A DNA stretch of 64,000 nt from Stomoxys calcitrans (taxonomy: Eukaryota; Arthropoda; Insecta; Diptera; Muscidae), in assembly GCF_963082655.1 (NCBI RefSeq), contig NC_081555.1, positions 26,780,776-26,844,775 on the forward strand, in the 5' to 3' direction. Numbering within the stretch: position 1 is the stretch's first letter; each line of letters begins with the position of its first letter. Below the pieces are notes generated by a model that made no database searches, was not told where the DNA came from, and worked only from the letters and a program-made list of their open reading frames with translations. Shown one piece after another: positions 33,177-43,600 of the stretch. A program made the position numbers and the translations under genes.

Positions 33177-33483
33177 GAGACCACCTTGGCGCTGAAGTTA
33201 TCATGTCCGCTTATAATGTTATGCATGTGGTTTTGAATCCTGGCGATAACATCAGAAATTTGCAAGTGGTGGTTAACCCCTCCTATGCCAGGTAAATTGC
33301 ATAATAGTACAATGTAAAAATTTTTTCCCAAAGAAGTGAGGGCCTGCGGAACGCCGTTCGCGCTCGGCTTTAAAAAGGAGGTCCTTTGAGCTTAGAATTG
33401 AATGACCCAGAATTTATTGAAATCTGAGATGTTTGCTATCTATTCCTTAATGAAATGTTCGAGGACAAATTTGTATTTGAAGT
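33177..33483 (+). mobile_element. tRNA-derived SINE, diverged full-length copy
   Basis: Has the tRNA-like head, GAACGCCGTTCGCGCTCGGC, TTTAAAAAGGAGGTCC and the GTTCGAGGACAAATTTGTAT tail. More diverged than the copy at 26156. Confidence 0.75.
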
Positions 33484-34229
33484 TTTTTCAGAGATTTCAA
33501 ATACGAACTTCGACTTCACCACCTTTGTATCCAAAAATTTGGGTTATTTCATGCTTACAAAATAAATACTGAGTTTTAAGGCCGGTAAAAACCTTCCTGG
33601 GATTCCATTTGCAGTTATCGTTATGACATTGACACACAGTCTCAGCGATATAAGGACATCCATCATGCCATCGACTCCGCACTGGCTATCACCTCTACCT
33701 CTATGTTTTGTAGCTCGACAAATAGTTTTTATAGAGAACCTGTGACTGGTTCGCTCGTCGTTCCTCGCGAGTCCGGGAACCGAAATGAGTTTGCAGTTTA
33801 TTCAAAGCCGTAAGCACTGTCATATTATCCACATAAATTCTGAGATCAAGGACGGTTAATAGACAAAGACACACAGTTTCAGCGACATAACAATATCCAT
33901 GTACAAATTCCCATGGCAGCCGTTTGTTCGCTCCGAATTGTCCCGATGGAGTCCTCATCGGCATGGGCTGTACGTGTTCGTCCTTTTTTCGTCCTGGGAG
34001 CAACACATCCCGGAGTGCCTTTTCCGTACGCTTCTGGACGATGCCGGGATAAAAAGGAACACTGGATCCTGGTTCTGTTCGGCTTGCCAGAACCGCCTCC
34101 ATCATTGGTCGGTGTCGGTGAGGTGTAATCGGCGCAAGGAACAATAAAATACAATAAAAAAAATATATAAAAAAATGTAGTTATAGTAATTTTAACAGCC
34201 CTAATCTCTCCCCTTTGAGAGATGAATGA

Positions 34230-34600
34230 AAAGATTTTGTTTATAATTTTCAATTTCCATGCTAAGCGTGGACTGAAACGGTTAGTAAACTAATAAAGCT
34301 CTCATAAGATCTCTCGATTTTACGATTTTGTCTTCTTGAGCAACTGGAGGACATAATTCCTATGATCTTTATATAGCTGAAATTTTGCACGACGACTTTC
34401 AAATAGATCCCTAAACTCATATAGTTCCCATACATAATCGAACTCTCGATTTTGTCCTCTCGAGCCCCTGGATGGCAGAATTCTCATGAGATTTATTTAG
34501 CTAAAATATTGCGTGATGACTAATGCTATGACTTCCAACATCTTTACTAGGTATGGTTCAAATAGGTCCTTAATCTCATATAGGACCATAAGTTTCCTTT
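34230..34600 (+). repeat. Type-1 tandem-core repeat fragment
   Basis: Two to three diverged units (GCTGAAATTTTGCACGACGA, TCATATAGTTCCCATACA) without ends, just beyond the copy B 3' end. Confidence 0.55.
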
Positions 34601-34604
34601 TATT

Positions 34605-34610
34605 TTTATT
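34605..34610 (-). terminator. Probable polyadenylation signal of CRAL-TRIO copy B
   Basis: AATAAA on the minus strand, about 90 bases beyond the stop codon. Confidence 0.5.
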
Positions 34611-34697
34611 AAATTATGTTAGTTTTCTCAAAACTATAATTTTAAAAACAGCAAATTTTTAAAGGTTTTTACCAGAGCTACAACTGTAGTGGCATTT

Positions 34698-37600
34698 TTA
34701 GACCTTCCAGTAATCGAGATCCATAAGATATTCTCTGCAAATATTCAAAGTAAAAAACACAAAAATTATTTTAAAAGGCAAAAATTAATTCTGTAGGCCA
34801 AAAAGTTGTATTAAGATTATTTTTAACTTTATTTTTATACCATAGGATGGGGGCACACTAATTTCGTTATACCGTTTTTGACACCTTGAAATATTGATCT
34901 GCGACCCCATAATCTATATATATAAAACAGTTGAGTGACTGATTGGCTGACTAATCAACGCCCAGCCCAAAACGGCTAAAGCTAGAACCATGAAACTTGT
35001 CATGAAGGTGGGTCTTGGATCGTAGGCGCATGATAAGACGGGATTTTGTGATATTCGTACGTTTAGGTACTAAAAAGTACCAAATAGTACGAGATGGTGA
35101 CTTTTTGCCCTGACGGAACAGTTTGGGCTAGAATTATGATTTTGGTCTCTCGAAAAAAAAAAAAGATTTGGTGACAAAAATTTCCCAAAATCTTACCGGA
35201 AGTGGGATAAATAGTACGTTTAGTTCTGCAATTGGTACCTAGTTTTGTTAATTGAGTTAGAGTTTTAAATTTTGGAACTTAGATACTCTATGGCAACCTC
35301 AATTTTGAGGCCAAATGAGTTTTTGGATATATAGGTACAAAAGTACCAAAAAAGGTACGAAATAGATGAACATAGGGCGTGCGGTTAGAGCTAGAACTTC
35401 GAATTTTGGCTTAAATGATTATTGTTGCGTAATAAAGGGGGTAGATAAAAAAATATGGAAACTAGTGTTGGAAACGGGAGAAACGTACGTTAGTACTGCA
35501 TTTGGTACTATGTAGTATTTTTATACGAACTTAAACTAGAGCTCTGAAATTTAACATGTAGGTTCAAATTAGGAAATATATGTTGGCTGACTATTAACAT
35601 TTTGGTACCAAAAAGCACTTAATAGTACCAAATAACGTACATACTTTTAGAGTGAACGGAGACGGGTAAAATTAAATATTTTGGTAAAAATGATTGAAAA
35701 TACAATAAGTTGTACCATACAAGAAATGCTGAAATCGTACCAGGAGTGGAAAACGGAAGAAAGTGCTGAAGTTGGTACTCTTTGATACTTTTTATAGATT
35801 GAGCTACAGCTTTGAAATTTGGGATGCAAATACATCTTGGCAGTTTGTACCGGACGACTAGAGGATTTTTTTGATATTCGTACATTTAGGTACTAAAACG
35901 TACAAACTGGTACCTTCTTTACGGATTGAGCTAAATATCTGACATTTGGAAGACAGGTACATCTTGACAGTATGCACCGGGCGACTAGAAGAATTGTTTG
36001 ATATTTGTACATTTAGATACTAAAACGTACAAAATGATACTTTATTTGCGGGTTGAGATAAAGATCTCAAAATTCCAATACATTTACTCCTCGGCAGTAT
36101 GTACCGGGTGACTAGAAGATTTTTTTTTTGGAGTCTGTACATTTAGATACATAAACGTACAAAATGGTACTTTCCTTACAGACGGAGCTACAACTTTGCA
36201 ATTTGGGGAACAGGAACATTTTGGCGGTATGTACCGGATGACTAGATTTTTTTTTTTTAATTTGTACATCTAGGTACTGAAACGTACAAAATGGCTCTTT
36301 CTTTACAGAAGGAGCTACAACTCAGAAATTTGTGATACAGGTACATCTTGGATGTATGTACCAGATGACTAAAAGATAATTTTTTTGAAATTTGTACATT
36401 TAGGTACTAAACGTACAAAATGGTACTTTATATACGGATTGAGCTAAAGATCTCAAAATTGCGGTACAGTTACACATTGACAGTAGATGTCGGCCGACTG
36501 GAGGTTTTTTTATACCCACCATCATAGGATGGGGATACAATTATCTAGTCATGGCGTTTTTAACGAAATACTCGTTTAATACCCCATAAAGTATATAAAT
36601 TCTTGATCGTATCGACGTTCTGAGTCGATCTAGCCATGTGCGTCCGTCGAAAGCACGATAGAGGTCGAACGCGAAAAGCTAGCCGCTTGAAATTTTTCAC
36701 AGATACTTGATATCGATGTAGGTTGCTGGGGATTGCAAATGGGCCATATCGGTTCAGATTTAGATATAGCTCCCATATAAACAGATCTCCCGATTTGATT
36801 TCTTGATTCCCTGGAAGCCGCAATTTTTGTCTGTTTTGGCTGAAATTTTGCATTTGGTATTCTGTTACGATTTCCAACAACTGTGCCAAGTACTGTTCAA
36901 ATCGGCGTATAACCTGATATAGCTCCCATATAAACCGATTTCCCGATTTGACTTCTTGAGCCCCTGGAAGCCGCAATTTTTTTTTTTTGATTTGTTTAAA
37001 ATTTTGCATGTATGTGTATTCTGTTATGACTTCCAATAACTGTGCCAAATACGGTCCAAATCGGTCTATAACCTGATATAGCTCCCATATAAACCGATTG
37101 CTCTTAAAACTGCCATACAGTAACCCTTTAATATTGGATATACCATCGAGGGCAACGAAGCGACCGGGCGTATGCTAGTGTATATATATTCTTGATCCTC
37201 TTGACATTCGTCCGTCCGTCTGTCTGCTAACTTTCGAAGTAGTAAAGCAAGGTTCTTGAAATTTTGCACAAATACTTCCTGTTAAGGCAAGTCGGTTGGG
37301 ATTGTAAATGGGCCGTATTATTTTGATACAGCTCCCATATAAACCGATCTCCCGATTATATTTCTTGAGCATGTAGAGGGCACAATTCTTAACCAATTCG
37401 GGTGAAATTATGTATTATGATGTTTTCTATAACATTCAACAGATATGCTATCTATGGTCCGAATAGATACAAACCCTGATATAGCTCCCATATAAACCGG
37501 TCTCCCGATTAAATTTCTTGAGCTTCTAGAGGTCGCAATTCTTAACCGATTTGGCTGAAATTTTGTATTATGACGTTTTCTATGAGTCAAAAGATGTGGC

Positions 37601-40600
37601 GAATATAAACAGAATCGGTCTAAAACTTGACATAGCTCCCATATATACTGGTTTTCAGTTCATATTTGCATCTCTAGAGGGCGCAATTCTTATTCGATTT
37701 GGCTGAAATTATGTACAGTGACTCCTTTTATAGCCTCTAAGCATAGTCCGAATCTGTTCAAAACTTGATATATCTTCCACATAAACCGATCTCCCGGTCA
37801 TACTTCTTGGGCCTCTAGAGAACCCAATTCTTATCCGATTTAGCTGAAATTTTGCACAGTGAATTTCACTATGACCTCTAACATACGTGCTGAATATGAT
37901 CTGAATCGGTCAATAATCTGCTATAGCTTCCTTATAAACCGATCTCCCGATTTTATTTCTTGTCTGATTTGGCTGAAATTTCGCAGAACAACTTCTACGA
38001 TTTTCAAAATACGTGCCAAATATGGTTAGAATCGGTCAATAACCCGATATAGCTCCCATATAAACCCATCTCTTTTCCGATTGGCAAGCCCGAATCAGGT
38101 TATGGACCTGATATAGCTTCAATGGCAAGGCAATTTTTATCCATAATCCTTTGTTTGCCTAAAAAGGGATACCGTGTAAAGAACTTGAGAAATACGATCC
38201 ATGGTGGAGGCATAGCTATTCTTATCCATAATCCTTTGTTTGCCTAAAAAGGGATACCGTGTAAAGAACTTGACAAATGCGATTCATGGTGGAGGCTAGA
38301 TAAGATTCGGCCCGGTCGCACTCAGCACGCTTTTACTTGTTATTAATAAGTATTACACCTACCTCTTGTCCGTTACAGATTGTATAAGCTCCTCTTTATA
38401 ATCCGATATTTTACCAGCTTGACCTCCATGTTCCTCAACCAACATTTGCCTGGGAACATGATCGTATAGTCTCTCTAAATCATCTGTATGAAAGTGTATC
38501 TAAGAAAAAAAGAAGGTACTCAATTAAATTTGCTAAAAGGGTTTAATGCCCTTTTCCATGTTCCACTGTCTATATTCTAAAAATAAGTCCATTGTTGAGG
38601 CACATCTGGGTGGTGCTACTTACCAATTCAAAAACTCTTTGACTGATAAATGGCCTAACAATGGCTATTATTTTATTCATATACGGTGGACAATTAACAA
38701 TGTGGATGCTTTTAATGCGCACCGGATAAGCTTCTTGCAAATATTTGATGGTCGTTCGCAAAGCCCATATCGATAAACGTGGTATATGCTTCAGCGTAAA
38801 GTGCTTCATATCGATAATTTTGATTTCTCCCTCTGCCAGCAGTGCTTTGCCCTCACTTGTTATCATGTCAGGCATGGAAAAGCGATAATCGGTGACCATA
38901 AAATAGGCCTTGATATCTTGGGCATGATGCATCTGTTTAAAAAAAGTTAAAATAAGTAAATAAGCGAAAATTTATTTGTTTCCTAGCCCCGTATCTGGTT
39001 TTAGGCCAACAAAGGATAGTGGATAAAAATTGCTTTGCTATTGAAGCTTTATCAAGTTATGAACTGATTCGGGCCATTCTTGGCTTGGTTGTTGAGACCA
39101 TTGTGCAGAATTTCAACCAAATCGTATAGGGATTGCGCCCTATAGGGACTAAAGAAATAAAATTGGTCGATCGGTTCAAATGGGAACTATATTAGATTTT
39201 GTGACGATTTAGACCATATATGGTACGCATTTTGGTGGTTTTGGAAGAAGTCGCTCTACAAAACTTCAGTCAAGTCGGAAAAGAAATTCGCCCAAAAGTA
39301 ACATCGGGAGATTGGTATATATGGGAGCTTTATCAAGCTATGTACCAGTTCTGATCCTATTTGGCGCGTATGCTGCCATATATGTGCAGAACTTCAACCA
39401 AATCGGACAAGAATTGCGCCCTTTAGGGGTTCAAGAAGTAAAATCGGGAGATCGGTTTAAATGGGTGCTATATCAGATTATGTAGTGATTCAGATCATAT
39501 TTGACACGTTAAAGGTTTAAGGAAAAGTCACTATGCAAAATTTAAGCCAAATCGGATAAGAATTACGCCTTCTAGAGGTTCAAGAAGAGAAATCGGCAGA
39601 TTGGTTTATATGAGAGGTATATCAGGTTTCGTACCGATACTTAGCACATCTGTCGTAAAAACAAAAGTCGTAACAAAACACGTTTTGCGGAATTTCAGGC
39701 AAATCTAATAAAAATTAGGGTTTTTAAGAGCTCAAGAAGAGTAATCGTTTAATTTCAACCGACCTTTATCAATAAGAAGCATTTGTGGGAAATTTAGAGC
39801 GGCTACCTTAACTCGTTCGAAAGTTGGTTTCCAATGACAGACAGGCGGGCAGAAGTACGGGCCGACAGAAGGACGGACGATCAGAGGGAAGGATGGACAG
39901 AAGGAAAAACGGACTAAAAGAAAATCGGATCACCAGAAAGACGGATGGACAGAGGGATAGACGAACAGAAGGATTTGGATTATGCTTGTCTTAGTCACAT
40001 TCTTGTCCACCGACAGACAAAAGAAGTGCAGCACGGACTGACAGACAATAGGAAGGACGGACAGACAGAAGGATGGGCGGACAGAAGTACGGATGCACAG
40101 AGGCATAGGCGGATTTGGTTCATAGTTATGTCACATTCTTGTCTAGCGACAGACAGAAGAAGTGCGAACGAACAGAAGAGCGGACGGACAGAAAGACGGA
40201 AGGATAGAAGGAAGGACGGATGGACCGACAGACAAAAGGAGGGATGTACAGAAGGTAGGATGGACAGAAGGAGGGACGGACAGAAGAAGGGAGAGAGGGA
40301 AGGACGGACAAAAAGATGGAGAAAGGGAAGGAGGAAAGAGGGAAGGACAGAAACATACACAAACAGATGGGTAGATGGACAGAAGGATAGACGGACAAAA
40401 TAATAGACGGACAAAAGGATGGACGGTCAGAAGGATGGACGGACACAAAAAATGAAGGATGGACAGAAGGAAAGACCGACAGAAAGAAGGATGGACGGAT
40501 AGAGGGGTTGAGGACAATAGGATGGACGGACAATAGGATAGAAGGATAGACGAACAATAGGACAGAAGGATAGACGAACAGAAAGAAAAATAGACGGACA

Positions 40601-43600
40601 GAAGGATGGACGGACAGATGGGTGGACTGACAATAGGATGGACGGACAGAAGGACGGATGAACAGAAAAATGGACGGACAGCAGTTCGGACGAACAGAAG
40701 AACGGATGGACAGAAAGACGGAAGGATAGAATCACGGACGGACAGAAGGACGGATGGAACGACTGTCAAAAGGAAGGATAGACAAAATGTAGGACGGACA
40801 GAAGGACGGGCGGAGTGAGGGAAGGGCAGACAGAGGGAAGGACGGACGGACAGATGGATACACGGACAGAAGGTTAGACGGACAAAAAGAAGGATGGACG
40901 GACAATAGGATGGATGGACAGAAATACGGGTGAACAGAAGGATGGACGGACAGAAGTTCGGACGAATAGAAGCGCGAACGAACAAATGCGGACGGACAGA
41001 AGTACAGAGGGACAGAAGGACAGACGGACAGAAGGAGGTCGAACTATGGCTAAACGGACTCCGAATGCCAAGATTAGAGGTGTATACATGGGTCGTGAGT
41101 AGTCATGTCGTGATTCGTGAGTGAGATTCAAATCTAATCACGGGATCGTGCGTGAGCGTCATTCACAACTTACATCGCTTATCACGAACCACGAGGAAAT
41201 CACGAACCAAGAGATATCACGACTCTTAAGAAAATAACGACTTACGGTTGGTTTTCTATTCTGCATTCGGAAAAGTCGTAAACATTTTTAATTGTTTCGC
41301 GAGCAAAATTTGACAGCAATCAAATGTTTTTTGTCTCCAAATCAAAATACGTTATTTTACCTGCTGTTTTCTATATTTAATTTATTTTTTCGGAAATAAA
41401 TAAAGAAACACTAACTATTTAATCTAGTGTCTGGCAAATACACACACACTATTGCAAAAATTTGTGTACGTGCACAAGAACATAAGCCCATGAGCTTGGA
41501 AATATTACTCACACTACCACATGTGTCCAACACTGATCTAAACCAAGGAAACAAATGAAAATGATGACGGCAATGGCAGCCATAATGGTTTTAAGGGTTG
41601 CCACTATGTTTTTTTTTTTGAGTTACCCGCTATAAGCAGAGTACTAATTTTTCGCCCATTTTCCTCATTATTTTCGTCGACGTTTGCAAAAAAAATATTA
41701 TCTGCTTCATGGAAAGATATTTTTTAATCATTATTCGCAAGTCATGATTTTGTCGTAATTCGTGATTTTTTTTGTGAGTTGTGCGTTAGTCGACATAAAA
41801 AAGTCGTGCGTGAATAATTTTTTTTTTGTCTCGTGAGCATGAGTGGAAATTCATTCACGTTTACATCTCTAGGCAAGATGAATAAGAATATTTATAGTTA
41901 TAGGGTCTCTGATCAATATTTCTATGGTTTACAAACGGAATGACAAAGTAAGTATGCACCCATCCTATGGTGGTGGGTATAATAATCATAATTCTTATAT
42001 TTACCATTTTTGGATCCGGATTATTTATATATAATAATGAGACTCGACAGTTGTCTGGTGTCATTCCTGGCAATAGTACCATGTCGCTTTAAGTTTTTAT
42101 ATTTGTAAAATTATTTGTAAATTGATTGGATTTTATGGTGTGACCATACTTACGCATATGCAGCAGAATTTTGAGTGTCTTCATCCGTAGGATCACGTGT
42201 TATAAAAATGGTGGGTGCCCTTTGTCTCATGGCATAGTTGATTTCAATCAAGTTTTTGGTTTCTTCTACATCTTTGAACATGCAGTAATAGAAACGTGTC
42301 AAGAGTAAGCGATCTGTAATGAAATTATAAAAATAAAGTGGATATGGGAAAAGTTTTGTCTTCAGCTAAAAACATTGGAAAAGACTCAGCTGGAAGTCAA
42401 AAAATAAAACTAGCAATCTTATATGCCATAGATTGCATTTGGCAAGTTCTTTGCATGGTTTCTCTTTACCATATGAGAGTGTATAAGAATTGCTTCCTGT
42501 ATGCGCTCAAAATTTCAAATCGAGGGTTCGGTTAGTATGGGAGCTGTATCATGTTTCCGACCGATTTGGATCATATTTGGTATAGATGTCACAGTAGAAT
42601 TCACCGTGCATATTGCCAAATCGGATTAGGCTCAAGTAGTAAAATCGGGAGAGGGATTTAAATGGATTTAAATCAAGTTATGGACCCACTGAGACCATAC
42701 TTGACATACTCGTAAATGTTGGAGGTCATAAGAAAAACCATCGTGCAAATTTGAGCCGAATCGCATTATAATTGCGCCCTCTAGAGGCTCAAAAAATACA
42801 ATCGGGAGATCGTTTTATATGGGAGCTATATCTAAACATGTAAAAAATTCTGCCCAAAGAGGTGTTGCAGCACTCCTCTTTTGACTCGCCCATAAAAAGG
42901 AGGTCACTTATCATTGAGTTTAAAACTTGAATCGCACAGCACACATAGATATGTGAAAAGTTTGACCACAATCGCCTGATTCTATGAGATTTTAATGCGC
43001 CCCAAGTTTCATGGCATTCTCCCCTAGGTGAATGAGAATGGTCCTACTAGGACTACGAGACATTTCCATTTGATCCCCGGATCTCCTGAGTCATAAATCC
43101 TAGCAAGCCGTAATTTTTATGCCCATCACCATAGGATGGGGGTATACTTATTTAGTCATTCCGTTTGTAACACCTCGAAATATTCGTCTAAGACCCGTAA
43201 GGTATATATATTCTTGAGTCGATCTAGCCATGCCCGTCCGTCCGTCTGTCGAAATCACGATAACGGTCGAATACGTAAAGCAATCCGCTTGAAATTTCGC
43301 ACAGATACTTAATATTGATGTAGGTCGTTGGGGATTGCAATTGGGCAAAATCTGTTCAGATTTAGATATAGCTCCCATATAAACCGATCTCCCGATTTGA
43401 CTTCTTGAGCCACTGGAAGCGGCATTTTTTGTCCGCTTTGGCTGAAATTTTGCATGTAATATTCTGTTCTGACTTCCAACAACTGTTCCAAGATCGGTTC
43501 AAATCGGTCAATAGCCTGATATAGCTACCATAAAAACCGATCTCCCAATTTGACTTCTTGAGCCCTTAAAAGCCGCAATTTTTTTCCGATTTTGCTGAAA

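Larger units (their letters stand above)
32720..34150. repeat. Unclassified repeat region between CRAL-TRIO copies A and B
   Basis: A stretch with CACTGGCCATCACCTCTACC and CTGGTTCGCTCGTTG at 32880-33010 recurs at 33655-33790, and a GACACACAGT(C/T)TCAGCGA block occurs at 33630 and 33875. The minus strand has a 147-aa open frame at 33701-34144 of unknown kind, GC-rich and probably part of a retroelement. SINE copies lie between the duplicated parts. Confidence 0.5.
34913..37178 (+). mobile_element. Non-autonomous Helitron
   Basis: Begins TCTATATATATAAAACAG and ends GACCGGGCGTATGCTAG, that is 5' TC and 3' CTAG (CTRR). It sits exactly between an A (34912) and a T (37179) of a type-1 repeat, with no target duplication, which is the Helitron signature. 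It is 2266 bp with no Rep/helicase gene. It contains the 125-bp tandem array and an internal type-1 repeat piece. Confidence 0.8.
34835..38341 (+). repeat. Type-1 tandem-core repeat element split by a Helitron
   Basis: The left part (34835-34912) has ATACCATAGGATGGGGGCAC to ACCCCATAA. The right part (37179-38341) resumes at TGTATATATATTCTTGATC, the sequence that directly follows ACCCCATAA in intact copies, then continues with the CCGTCCGTC run, tandem units and the CGCTTTTACTTGTT end. Near the right end, about 80 bp (ATCCTTTGTTTGCCTAAAAA) is duplicated. Confidence 0.8.
39000..41978 (-). repeat. Type-1 tandem-core repeat element with expanded minisatellite, split by an hAT-like element
   Basis: In reverse orientation: diverged units at 39000-39830 (TATGGGAGCTTTATCAAGC, CAAATCGGACAAGAATTGCG), then the GGAC/GACAGA tract expanded to 1.2 kb, then the hAT-like insertion, then the family terminus CCATCCTATGGTGGTGGGTA. 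The far-left terminus is missing. It lies in copy B intron 3. Confidence 0.78.

Noticed and set aside
33701..34144. 147-codon open frame on the minus strand
   Set aside because: No recognised domain, lies in duplicated repeat DNA, and has no supporting splice or start context; kept only as repeat content.
39945..40403. 152-codon open frame on the + strand
   Set aside because: Same minisatellite read on the other strand.
40143..40985. 280-codon open frame on the minus strand
   Set aside because: Translation of the GGACGGACAGAA minisatellite; the Ser/Pro/Phe/Leu pattern follows the repeat, and several other frames are also open.
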